Source: JAIBJN01 sp963784175 (lineage in GTDB: Bacteria; Actinomycetota; Thermoleophilia; Gaiellales; Gaiellaceae). Taken from it: a stretch of DNA of 64,000 nucleotides. The position numbers and the translations under genes are program-made. Location: the NCBI GenBank assembly GCA_963784175.1, contig CAWAQJ010000012.1, positions 62,001-126,000 of the forward strand, read 5' to 3'. The notes under the pieces were generated by a model. It did not search any database, was not told the origin of the DNA, and saw only the letters and a program-made list of their open reading frames with translations. Of this stretch, positions 41,950 through 49,810 are shown piece after piece; position 1 is the stretch's first letter; the number at the start of each line of letters is the position of its first letter.

Positions 41950-42858
41950 GTGCTCGAGCGGATGGCGGACGACGAGTTTCGCGCGTATCTCGCCGAAGGC
42001 GGCCAGGTCGAGACCGGCGACCCCATGCCGGACGACTACCGCAAGGCCCTGATCAAGTTCATCGAGATGCACGGCAACTCGGAGCTGATGGGCGTCCTGC
42101 CCGAGCGCGAGTGGATCCTCCGCGCGCCAACGCTGCAGCGGAAGTTGGCCCTCACGGCCAAGGTGCAGGACGAGGTCGGCCACGGCCAGCTGATCTACCG
42201 CGTCGTCGAGGACCTCGGGAAGCCGCGCGAGGCCTGCTTCGACGACCTGATCGCCGGTAAGACGAAGTTCCACAACGTCTTCCACTACCCGACCAAGACC
42301 TGGGGCGACGTCGGGGTGATCGCCTGGCTCGTCGACGCCGCGGCGATCATCTCCCAGAAGGCGCTCCTCAAGTGTTCGTACGCGCCGTACGCGCGGATCA
42401 TGAAAAAGATCTGCTGGGAGGAGTCGTTCCACATCCTCCACGGCCGCGACGTCGTGCTCACGATGATGACCGGCACCGACGAGCAGCGCGAGCTCGTCCA
42501 GGAGGCGCTCGACCGCTGGTGGGGCCCGCTCATGCAGTTTCACGGCAACCCCATCCCGGCCGAGGACGACCCGATGTTCCAGTGGCGGATCAAGAGCCAG
42601 GCGAACGAGGACGCACGGCAGCAGTTCCTGGACGGATACGTCGACCAGATCTGGGAGCTTGGCCTCACCGTGCCCGACCCGGCCCTCCGCAAGGATGCGA
42701 AAACCGGCGTCTGGCACTACTCGGAGCCCGACTGGGACGAGCTCAAGTGGGTCGTCACCGGCCACGGCCCCGAGACGGAGCGGCGCCTCGGCCTCCGGCG
42801 CGCCTCGCGCGACGAGACGGCCTGGGTGCGCCGGGCAGTCCTCGCCGACGCAGCGTGA
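41950..42858 (+). CDS. paaA: 1,2-phenylacetyl-CoA epoxidase, catalytic subunit A
   Basis: 302 residues. GTG 41950 lies 8 bp after a GGGAGG site; an in-frame TTG at 41944 is too close to it. Diiron motifs are visible in TLQRKLALTAKVQDEVGHGQ and CWEESFHILHGRDVVLTMMT. Uses O2 and electrons to epoxidise the ring of phenylacetyl-CoA in a complex with PaaB, C and D. First gene of a tightly overlapped paaABCD operon. Confidence 0.95.
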   Translation: MLERMADDEFRAYLAEGGQVETGDPMPDDYRKALIKFIEMHGNSELMGVLPEREWILRAPTLQRKLALTAKVQDEVGHGQLIYRVVEDLGKPREACFDDLIAGKTKFHNVFHYPTKTWGDVGVIAWLVDAAAIISQKALLKCSYAPYARIMKKICWEESFHILHGRDVVLTMMTGTDEQRELVQEALDRWWGPLMQFHGNPIPAEDDPMFQWRIKSQANEDARQQFLDGYVDQIWELGLTVPDPALRKDAKTGVWHYSEPDWDELKWVVTGHGPETERRLGLRRASRDETAWVRRAVLADAA

Positions 42859-43133
42859 TCTGGGAGGTTTTCCGCCAGGAGCGCGAGGGCCAGCCGTTCC
42901 AGCACGGCGGCTCGCTCGAGGCGCCCAACCTCGAGTTCGCCGAGGCCTACGCGGTGGAGTTCTACGGCCGGCGAGCCGAGTCGGTCGCCCTGTGGGTCGT
43001 TCCGCGCGATTCGATCCGGGAGATCGAGGAGCCCTACGTCGCCGACGTCTTCGACCGCGACTACCGGCGCGTGGACGGCTACTCGCTGAAGGTCAAGCTG
43101 AGGGAAGCGCGTGAGCGCGCAGGCACCACCTAG
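42855..43133 (+). CDS. paaB: 1,2-phenylacetyl-CoA epoxidase subunit B
   Basis: 92 residues from GTG 42855 (VIWEVFRQEREGQPFQHGGS), GTGA overlap with paaA. HGGSLEAPNLEFAEAYAVEF is the PaaB signature, followed by RESVALWVVPR-like and YRRVDGYS. Small structural subunit bridging PaaAC units. Confidence 0.93.
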   Translation: MIWEVFRQEREGQPFQHGGSLEAPNLEFAEAYAVEFYGRRAESVALWVVPRDSIREIEEPYVADVFDRDYRRVDGYSLKVKLREARERAGTT

Positions 43134-43770
43134 CGCCGCCGTCGAGGCGGTCCTCGCCTTCGCCGACGACGAGCTCGTCCTCGGCTGGCGCGACTCGGAG
43201 TGGACCGGCGTCGCCCCCTTCCTCGAAGAGGACGTCGCGTTCTCGTCGATCGCCCAGGGGGAGATCGGCCACGCGCGGGCGCTCTACGAGCTGGTCGCCG
43301 GCGTGCAGGGAGGCGACGCGGACGCACTCGCGTTCGACCGGCGGCCGGACGAGTATCGGTGTGCTCCCTTCGTCGAGCTCCAGCTCGTCGGAGACTGGGC
43401 CGCGACGATCGCGCGCCACGGCCTCTACGAGACGGCCGACACGATCAGGGTCAAGACGCTCATGGGCTCCGACTGGCCCGAGCTCGCCGGGCTCGCCGCC
43501 AAGATGGACCGCGAGGAGCACTACCACCGCATGCACGCCCGCATGTGGATGGAGAAGCTGGAGGGGAACGAGCAGTTCGAGGCCGCGTTCACCGAGCTCT
43601 GGCCCTACGCGCTCGGCATTCTCGAGCCGGAGCAGCGCGGCGAGCTGGCGAAGCTGGTCGGACGCGACGAGGTCGAGGCGGTCGAGCGCGGCTCGCACGC
43701 CGACGGCTTCGCCGAGCTGCACGAGGAGATGACCATGGTGCGACGCTCGATTCCGGGTGCGGCATGGTGA
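43111..43770 (+). CDS. paaC: 1,2-phenylacetyl-CoA epoxidase structural subunit C
   Basis: 219 residues from GTG 43111, 23-bp overlap with paaB. Ferritin-like fold related to PaaA: FADDELVLGWRDSEWTGVAP, IAQGEIGHARALYEL, KMDREEHYHRMHARMWMEKL. It pairs with PaaA and probably helps anchor and shape the active site. Confidence 0.94.
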   Translation: MSAQAPPSAAVEAVLAFADDELVLGWRDSEWTGVAPFLEEDVAFSSIAQGEIGHARALYELVAGVQGGDADALAFDRRPDEYRCAPFVELQLVGDWAATIARHGLYETADTIRVKTLMGSDWPELAGLAAKMDREEHYHRMHARMWMEKLEGNEQFEAAFTELWPYALGILEPEQRGELAKLVGRDEVEAVERGSHADGFAELHEEMTMVRRSIPGAAW

Positions 43771-44249
43771 CCGCCGAGAAGGTCTGGGCAGCGCTCGCCG
43801 AGCTGCCCGACCCCGAGATCCCCGTGATCTCCCTGGTCGACCTGGGGGTCGTGCGCGAGGTGGAGGTCGAAGGCGAGCGAGTGCGCGTCGAGTTCACGCC
43901 GACGTTTCTCGGCTGCCCGGCTCAGGAGGTCATGCGCGACCAGATGGCCGACGCCGTGCGCGCGCTCGGCGCCGAGCCCGAGATCGACGTCGTCCTCGAC
44001 GACTCGTGGTCGACCGACCGCATCACGCCGGAGGGCCGCCGCAAGCTCCAGGAGTCGGGCTTCGCCCCACCGGGGCCGCGCACCGCGACCGGCCCGACGC
44101 TCGTGCAGCTCGAGGCGCACGCTTTCCGCTGCCCGTACTGCGGCTCCTCGGACACGCGCCTGGAGAACCTGTTCGGCCCCACGCCGTGCCGCTCGATCCG
44201 CTACTGCGAGAGCTGCCGGCAGCCGTTCGAGCAGTTCAAGACGATCTAG
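43764..44249 (+). CDS. paaD: 1,2-phenylacetyl-CoA epoxidase assembly/maturation protein D
   Basis: 161 residues from ATG 43764 (a GTG at 43767 is equally possible). N-terminal MIP18/DUF59 domain (LPDPEIPVISLVDLGVVREV, FLGCPAQEVMRDQM) and a C-terminal zinc ribbon CPYCGSS...CRSIRYCESCRQPF. Needed for iron-sulfur or diiron maturation of the epoxidase. Its last codons QFKTI and the stop lie inside a 17-bp sequence repeated 1.1 kb downstream. The expected reductase gene paaE does not follow. Confidence 0.94.
   Translation: MVTAEKVWAALAELPDPEIPVISLVDLGVVREVEVEGERVRVEFTPTFLGCPAQEVMRDQMADAVRALGAEPEIDVVLDDSWSTDRITPEGRRKLQESGFAPPGPRTATGPTLVQLEAHAFRCPYCGSSDTRLENLFGPTPCRSIRYCESCRQPFEQFKTI
44233..44249 (+). 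repeat. Left copy of 17-bp direct repeat (paaD 3' end)
   Basis: AGTTCAAGACGATCTAG, identical to 45342-45358. This copy encodes the end of PaaD including its TAG. Bases just outside differ on both sides (C/C here, T/T there), so the match is exactly 17 bp. Confidence 0.9.
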
Positions 44250-44302
44250 CTCTTTCCGCAGAACGATGCGGGTTCGTCGCCCGCCTGCGAACGGGGCGCT
44301 AA

Positions 44303-44319
44303 CCGGCGAGCACCGCCGG
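44303..44319 (+). terminator. Hairpin 54 bp after paaD
   Basis: CCGGCG, loop AGCAC, CGCCGG. A short 6-bp GC stem without T-run in the leader of the inserted segment; possibly a terminator of the paa transcript. Confidence 0.35.
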
Positions 44320-44414
44320 CACGCCGTAGGCTGACCTCGCCTGCCGGTCGCGCGCCCCGGTGCCTCAGTGCGTGGCTTGACTACCTCGGCTTGTAGCGAT
44401 TTCATCGACTAGCC

Positions 44415-45302
44415 GTGCTCACAAGCCTCCTGCCCGGGATTCGCGATCTTCGGGCGCCGCTTGCCGCTGGCTACCTGTGGCTCGTGACGATCTGGCTGGT
44501 CGCGGCGGAGCACATCCCAGATGAGGACGAGGCGAAGGGCCTTTTTGAGTCGGTCTACCGACTTGGCGATCTTGTGACTGCAATCGGACTCGGCATCGCG
44601 CTCAGCTTTGTTGCCTACGTGGTAGGCATGCTTTCGGTGACCCTCTTTGACGCGATAGTCAAGACGCCGTTGAGGGGGACGACGGACTTGACGGCAACTA
44701 GCCTTGCCGCACGCGGCTTCATCTCAAAGCGCGCGAAAAGGAGCCTGCTTCAGGGAACGCTCAGCCGACTATCCGACTTAAGGGAGCAGCTCAACGGAGC
44801 AGACCCTCGCGATCTCATCGTGAGAGAGCTCGGCATCAGCGTAGGTCACCTACAAAAACACGAATCGGACCTGGCGGATTCGCTCGGCTATGACATTTTT
44901 TCGGAGCTGCCGTACGTCGCTTCACGCATGATCGGCAAGGAACCCGAGCTCTTCGCTGCCCAGGATCGCCTCGAGTCCGAAGCGGAATTCCGAACGGCAA
45001 TCGTTCCACCGCTCTTCGGACTCACTGTCGTTGTCGCAATCGAGGCCTCCGGCCCCTGGTGGGCTGTGGTGGCTGCCCTGGGTTGCCTGCTTGCGATCTT
45101 GGTGGCACGCAGCAGCTTCGTAAGTCGCCGTGAACGAAACGATCTGCTGATCGATTCCTGGTTCCAGGGGCGTGTCGAGACACCCACGTGGGAGCGACTA
45201 TTCAGGGCGGCGGGGCTGGAACTTTCCGCTACTGCCCCGCTGGCCAGACCGGTCACGGGCGAAGCCGTCGCGGCGGCTCCCAATCCCAGACGAGAATCGT
45301 GA
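44415..45302 (+). CDS. Orphan four-helix membrane protein of the inserted segment
   Basis: 295 residues from GTG 44415. Two helices near the N-terminus (about 17-33 and 54-80), a soluble middle part (about 85-195) with ISKRAKRSLLQGTLSRLSDL and a YDIFSELPYVASRMIG stretch, then two close helices (about 200-215 and 218-233) and a cytoplasmic tail containing RRERNDLLIDSWFQGRVETP. I do not recognise the family. Lower GC and different codon choice from all neighbours, and its position between direct repeats, suggest recent gain. Possible roles include stress or defence, but nothing in the sequence proves one. Confidence 0.75.
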   Translation: MLTSLLPGIRDLRAPLAAGYLWLVTIWLVAAEHIPDEDEAKGLFESVYRLGDLVTAIGLGIALSFVAYVVGMLSVTLFDAIVKTPLRGTTDLTATSLAARGFISKRAKRSLLQGTLSRLSDLREQLNGADPRDLIVRELGISVGHLQKHESDLADSLGYDIFSELPYVASRMIGKEPELFAAQDRLESEAEFRTAIVPPLFGLTVVVAIEASGPWWAVVAALGCLLAILVARSSFVSRRERNDLLIDSWFQGRVETPTWERLFRAAGLELSATAPLARPVTGEAVAAAPNPRRES

Positions 45303-45341
45303 GGCCCGCGGCCGGCCAGCACGAACCGTCATGCCCCTCTT

Positions 45342-45358
45342 AGTTCAAGACGATCTAG
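45342..45358 (+). repeat. Right copy of 17-bp direct repeat
   Basis: Exact copy of the paaD end AGTTCAAGACGATCTAG in non-coding sequence, 1,109 bp after the first copy. The two mark the limits of the intervening segment. Confidence 0.9.
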
Positions 45359-45368
45359 TCGCCGAGAC

Positions 45369-45406
45369 GGAGGCGGGCCCCGCCGCATAGCAGCGAGGCC
45401 CGCTCC
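45369..45406 (-). terminator. Hairpin after the LVIVD-protein gene
   Basis: Reading the plus strand, GGAGGCGGGCC (45369-45379) pairs with GGCCCGCTCC (45397-45406) apart from one bulged base. It sits just past the stop of the minus-strand gene at 45419 and just outside the right repeat. Confidence 0.55.
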
Positions 45407-45418
45407 AGTCGGAATGGC

Positions 45419-47198
45419 CTACGGAGCCGCCTTGCCCTTCGGCTTGACGATCCAGAGGCCGTTGCCCATGTCGCTCGCGAAGATCAGGCCGTCCGACCTG
45501 ATCGCCACGCCCCAGACAGACGGGTACGGCCACGACGACTCTCCCGTCGGGACGAACTGGCCGACCATCCTCGGATCACGCGGCTTGCGCTTGTCGAGCG
45601 GCCCGAGATCGAGCGCGACGATCCCGTTCGAGTACCAGGAGCTGTACGCGTGGTCGCCCCTCACCTCGGTGTTATGGATGCTCCACTCGCCCTCGGGCAC
45701 CGGGAGCGCTCGGACGTTGGGTGCGTCGTCGAACGTCGGCGACCTGCCTGCCCGTCCGAGCGTCGTAGACCCGCAGGTAGCCCCAGGCAGGCTCGCGCGC
45801 CTTGATGGTGGCATGACCGGACTCGACCATGCCCTGCGCCGTCTCGTGATCTGTGAAGAGCACGAAGATGTCGATCTCGGCTGCGTCGAACCACTGCGGG
45901 CTCGTGTTCTCGGCGACGAAGTCGTGCACGACCGCCATTGCGCCCGCGGCCGCCGCCGCGGCCTCCTGCTCCGGCTGCAGGCAAACCGGCTCGTCTCCGC
46001 TCGCGTCGAAGAACGGGAACGGCGTGTAGACGACCGCGATTTTGCCCGCCGTGCCGGCCGGGTAGTCGCCGACGTCACAGCCCTGGTTCGCCGCCTCGAC
46101 GACGCGGCCCGAGATGCGGTGCTTGCGCTCGAGCCAGATCGGCGGGCTTGCGGGGCCCTCGTTGGCCACGCCGCTTCGCCGCTTGCCGTAGTGGATCTGT
46201 GCCGGGGTCTTCGCGGAGAAGTCCTCGTCGTTCTGGAGGATCAGCTTCCGGCCGCGGTCCGTCCGGTACGGCGTCATCGAGTGGGCGTCGCCGTCCTCCC
46301 ACTCCTCGAACGTCGTCTTGGTCAGGAGCACGGGGTTCGTCACGTCAGTGATGTCGAACGTGAGCACCCCGAGATCCCAGTACGACACATACGCCTTCCT
46401 GCCGTCGGCGCTCGCCCGTGCGCTGTGCCCGAACGACGCGCCGAAGTCGCCCTGGCCCCAGAACGGCCCGCGCGAGAAGCCGTTCATCCCGGCGCCCCAG
46501 CTCGCAGTCATGACCGGCAGGCTCGGGTTGGTGACGTCGACGATCATGAAGTCGCCGTGGCCTGCGGGGTCGAACCACTCGCTGAACGGGTGGGCCAGGA
46601 GCGCATAGACCCGGCCTCCGCGCTGGAAGAGATCGAGCTCGTGGACCCCGCCGTTGCCGTGGCCGACGCCGAACTCCGTGATGAAGACCGGCGCGTACGG
46701 GTTCGTGACGTTCCAGAGCTGAAGCCCGAACTCCTGCGTGTCGAGCGCCGGATCCTCGCCGCAGCGCTGGATCCCGACGGCCATCAGGTCTCCGCTGAAG
46801 AACGGCGTCGAGACCCGCCGGGCGACCATGTCCTCGGCACTCGTGCCGGTCCGCGCCGCCAGCGTCCCGATCAGCTGCGGATCGGATACGTCGCTGACGT
46901 CAAGGATCTTGACGCCGCGGCCGGTGCAGGGATTGCCCCAGGTGCCCACGTACGCAAAGTTCCCGTGCACCCAGACGTCGGCGTTCGACTCGCTCAGTCC
47001 CAGGTCGTGATGACCGAGCACGCGAAAGTTCTTCGTGCGAGGAACGTCACCCGTCCCGACGCCGGACCCTCCGCCGCTGTGCCGGGCCTCGAACTTCGCC
47101 TTCGCAAGCTCGTCGCCCGTTGGCGCCGCGGCCAGCGCAGCTGTCGTGCCTGTCAGGAGTACGCCACAGAGGGCGGCCAATACCCACTTCAGGAGCAT
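45419..47198 (-). CDS. Secreted LVIVD-repeat protein with PA-like domain (frameshifted)
   Basis: Start ATG 47198 with GGAGGGG upstream and a signal peptide ending AALA-A. The body has LVIVD/beta-propeller-like repeats (GVKILDVSDVSDPQLIGTLA, DFMIVDVTNPSLPVM, GVLTFDITDVTNPVLL) and a protease-associated-type insert (GKIAVVYTPFPFFDASGDEP, AAGAMAVVHDFVAE). Coding sense moves to the +1 frame near 45732 and continues DDAPNVRALPVPEGEWSIHN to GLWIVKPKGKAAP. Dropping one T of GTTCGACG joins the parts (about 592 residues). Family members are exported propeller proteins with unknown ligands. Confidence 0.8.
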
Positions 47199-47302
47199 GG
47201 AAGCCCCTCCTTCCTTCCCCCAAAGTGACAGAAGGCGCAATCAAACTCCTACCGCACCCGAATTGCAAGGGACGGACTTGGGCGGCGCCGCCAGTCACGC
47301 GA

Positions 47303-49234
47303 ATGGAGAGAATGGGCCATCCGCGCCTGGGCCCTTCTTCCAGCACTCGTGGCGGCGGCGCTTGTTGGCGCCCCGCCCGCTGCGGCGGACCTCCAGGACG
47401 AGATCGCCCTCGCCGAGCGCTACGCGCCGGTCGTCCGCCTCGTCGAGCAGCTCGAGGAATGCGGGCCCGGAGAGCCGTACGAGCCGCTGAACGTCGATCT
47501 CCTCTTCGACGAGCCGACAGTCGCGCTGCGCGGGCCCTGGGGCGGCGGCGACCTCGTCGAGATCGGGCCGACCGCCGAGGACCTCGCCGGCGGGCTCTAC
47601 GAGTACCACCTCGACTTCCCCGGAAACGCCCTCGACCCGGGCTGCACCTACGAGCTCTGGGCACGTCGGCTGAGCGAGGGCGAGGCCCCTGCCGTCTACG
47701 CGCACGTCGTGGGCGACCCGGCCACCCCGGGGAGCTGGCGCTTCAGTACTGGCTCTTCTACGCCTACAACGACTGGAACAACCTCCACGAGGGCGACTGG
47801 GAGATGATCCAGCTCCTCTTCGAGGCCGAGGACGCCGCCGAGGCGCTCGAGGGCGAGCCGACGAGGATCGGCTACAGCCAGCACGAGGGCGCCGAGCAGG
47901 CCGACTGGGGCGAGGACAAGCTCGAGCTCGTGGACGGGACGCATCCCGTCGTCCACCCGGCCGCCGGCTCGCACGCGAACTTCTTCGAGGAGGGGCTCTT
48001 CCTCGGCAGCTCGGCGGAGCAGGGCGTCGGCTGCGACGACACGAGCGGCCCCACTGTCGACCTACGGCCGACCGTGATCACGATCCCGAGCGACCCTGAC
48101 GATGCCCGGGAGACGTATCCCTGGATCGACTACCAGGGCCGCTGGGGCGAGCTCCAGCGCGCCTTCTTCAACGGTCCCACGGGCCCGAATCTGAAGACGC
48201 AGTGGAAGGAGCCCGTCGTCTGGTCCGAAGGCTGGCGCGACCAGAGCTACGCGGTGCCGGCCGGCGGCGCGCTCGGGACCGGGGCGACGGACTTCTTCTG
48301 CGACGCCATCGCCGGCGGCTCGAAGGCGCTTCAGCGGGCGCTCGAGAACCCGCCGCTCGTCATCGGCGTTCTTGCCGCGCTGGTCGCGCTCATCCTCCTG
48401 CTCCTTTCGCGGGCGACCTGGAGACCGTCGGCGCCTCTGCGCCTCGCACGCCGGCGCGCCTGGGGGCAGATCCTTTTCACGTCGCTGAGGATGTACTGGA
48501 AGCGTCCAGGCCTCTTCCTGGGGATCGGCCTCGTGATGCTGCCGATCTCGATCGTCGTCGCCCTTCTCCAGGCGATCATTCTGCGAGCCTCGGGCTTTGC
48601 GGGGATCGACGCCGACGGCGAGAGCGGAAGCATGCTCGTTCTCCTGGTGTTGGCCCTCGTGACGACGCTGACGCTGGCCGGCGTCGGCTTCGTGCATGCG
48701 GCGGTCGCCAGGGCGCTCGTCGAGCTGGACGAGGGCCGCCCGGTCGGGCCGGTCGCCGCCTACGCGCTGGCGCTCGACAGCGTGAGGCCGCTGCTCGGCG
48801 GGCTCGCGATCGCAGTCGTCCTCGTCTCGGTCCTGACCACCACCGTCTTCCTGATCCCGGTCGCCATCTGGCTCGCGGTGCGCTGGGCGCTGATCGCGCC
48901 TGTCGTCGAGCTCGAGGACGTCCGCGCGCTCGAAGGGCTGCGGCGAAGTGCGCGGCTCGTGCGCCTGAACTGGCTGAAGGTCGCGACGCTGGTGATCGCA
49001 GGCGGCGCGCTCGCACTGGCTGCCGGGCCGGTGCTGGGCGCGGTCCTGATCCTCCTGACCAGCGCGCCGCTGGCGCTCATCAACGTCGTCGCCGGGCTCG
49101 TCTACGTCGTGGCCATGCCGCTTGTCGGCCTCTCGACCGCGTACATCTACTTCGATGCACGGGTGCGCGACGAGCTGGACCCCGATCGGGAGCCGGACGT
49201 TCTGCCGGCCGAGATCGAGCCTGCTAGGGGCTAG
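47303..49234 (+). CDS. Vps62-like secreted domain fused to polytopic membrane domain (frameshifted)
   Basis: Part one (to about 47733) reads LQDEIALAERYAPVVRLVEQ and CTYELWARRLSEGEAPAVYA; part two reads on in the -1 frame as ELALQYWLFYAYNDWNNLHE, then YSQHEGAEQADWGEDKLELV and a HPVVHPAAGSHANFFEEG motif, as in Vps62/DUF946 proteins. One G missing from the G-run near 47733 explains the break. From about residue 330 six hydrophobic segments follow, like GDPD-type membrane domains. The signal peptide (IRAWALLPALVAAALVGAPP) has no in-frame start; one extra C near 47317 would link it to ATG 47303. A conservative start is GTG 47349. Confidence 0.72.
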   Translation: MERMGHPRLGPSSSTRGGGACWRPARCGGPPGRDRPRRALRAGRPPRRAARGMRARRAVRAAERRSPLRRADSRAARALGRRRPRRDRADRRGPRRRALRVPPRLPRKRPRPGLHLRALGTSAERGRGPCRLRARRGRPGHPGELALQYWLFYAYNDWNNLHEGDWEMIQLLFEAEDAAEALEGEPTRIGYSQHEGAEQADWGEDKLELVDGTHPVVHPAAGSHANFFEEGLFLGSSAEQGVGCDDTSGPTVDLRPTVITIPSDPDDARETYPWIDYQGRWGELQRAFFNGPTGPNLKTQWKEPVVWSEGWRDQSYAVPAGGALGTGATDFFCDAIAGGSKALQRALENPPLVIGVLAALVALILLLLSRATWRPSAPLRLARRRAWGQILFTSLRMYWKRPGLFLGIGLVMLPISIVVALLQAIILRASGFAGIDADGESGSMLVLLVLALVTTLTLAGVGFVHAAVARALVELDEGRPVGPVAAYALALDSVRPLLGGLAIAVVLVSVLTTTVFLIPVAIWLAVRWALIAPVVELEDVRALEGLRRSARLVRLNWLKVATLVIAGGALALAAGPVLGAVLILLTSAPLALINVVAGLVYVVAMPLVGLSTAYIYFDARVRDELDPDREPDVLPAEIEPARG

Positions 49235-49595
49235 GCGAGGGCGTCTCGCGCCAGGCGTCGTACGCCGCCCTGAGCCCAAGACCAGCCGCGATCGCGGGGA
49301 CTTCGAGCACCACGAAGAAAATCTGGCCGAGCCAGACCGGCAGGGGCTCGCTGAACTGCGACTCGGGAAACCCGGCGGGGATGGCAAGGAACACGAGCGC
49401 GATCGGCAGGAGCAGCGCCGCCCACTCGCGGATCACCCAGCCGAAGGCCACGTGGACGGCCAACACGACCGCGACGAGCGACCAGTCACGCCAGTCACTG
49501 CCCTCGAGCCGGCCCTGGTCCACGACCCCGTAGACCCACAGCACGCCGACCGCCAGATAGGCGAACGCTCCGATGGCGAACCGTTGTGATCTCAT
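49224..49595 (-). CDS. Three- to four-helix membrane protein of unknown function
   Basis: 123 residues from ATG 49595. Hydrophobic segments at about 7-24, 40-57, 59-76 and 87-108. No family recognised. Overlaps the convergent Vps62-like gene by 11 bp. Its start codon lies inside the left arm of a 28-bp palindrome, divergent from the TasA-like operon, so the two may be controlled together. Confidence 0.62.
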   Translation of the reverse strand: MRSQRFAIGAFAYLAVGVLWVYGVVDQGRLEGSDWRDWSLVAVVLAVHVAFGWVIREWAALLLPIALVFLAIPAGFPESQFSEPLPVWLGQIFFVVLEVPAIAAGLGLRAAYDAWRETPSPSP

Positions 49596-49618
49596 GCTTG
49601 CTATATAGCAGACATGAG
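49591..49618. promoter_or_regulatory. 28-bp palindrome between membrane-protein gene and TasA-like operon
   Basis: CTCATG, CT, TGCTATATAGCA, GA, CATGAG: the central 12 bp and the outer 6+6 bp are perfectly symmetrical; only the CT/GA pairs break the dyad. It is A/T-rich, contains a TATATA-like core and covers the start codon of the minus-strand gene (49593-49595). Likely operator of an unknown regulator. Confidence 0.65.
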
Positions 49619-49619
49619 A

Positions 49620-49810
49620 TTATGTGTAAAGAGGCCCTGCAGGTGCGCGGCAACCCCGTCCGTTGCTCCCCCAGAAAGGTGAGCAAAGATCACCCTTTTG
49701 CGCATTGACGGCATACGGCGCTCATACCGACCGCCGCCCTTCTCCATTCGTTGGCCGCCGATGGTGAGTGTGCAAGCAGCCACTCCCCCGAAACGGAAAA
49801 GGACACCGAC
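49620..49810 (+). promoter_or_regulatory. Structured leader of the TasA-like operon, identity unknown
   Basis: 191 bp without a gene ahead of the tasA-like ATG. Two stem-loops can be drawn: GCAAC/GTTGC around CCCGTCC, and AAAGGTGA with TCACCCTTT (one bulge) around GCAAAGA, the latter followed by TTTT. The second could act as an attenuator. GCAAC...GAAAG...GCAAAG recalls parts of GEMM c-di-GMP riboswitches, but spacing and the other helix do not fit well. Confidence 0.35.

Larger units (their letters stand above)
44250..45341 (+). mobile_element. Probable inserted segment bounded by 17-bp direct repeats
   Basis: 1,092 bp between the repeat copies holding one gene (44415-45302), with about 165 bp of leader and 39 bp of tail. 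The coding part is visibly richer in A/T than the neighbours, with a six-T run at 44896-44901 and codons such as AAA, ACA and TTT. A repeat covering the 3' end of a gene and leaving it intact is the usual footprint of site-specific integration. No recombinase or clear terminal inverted repeat is inside, so it would have moved in trans or be a remnant. Confidence 0.5.

Noticed and set aside
44250..45341. Integron cassette with attC
   Set aside because: GCGCTAAC near the left end recalls an attC core, but no matching GTTRRRY partner or palindromic attC fold was found.
49620..49810. c-di-GMP (GEMM) riboswitch
   Set aside because: Only scattered short matches; helix P1 and the GCAAAGCC block cannot be fitted, so kept only as an unidentified structured leader.
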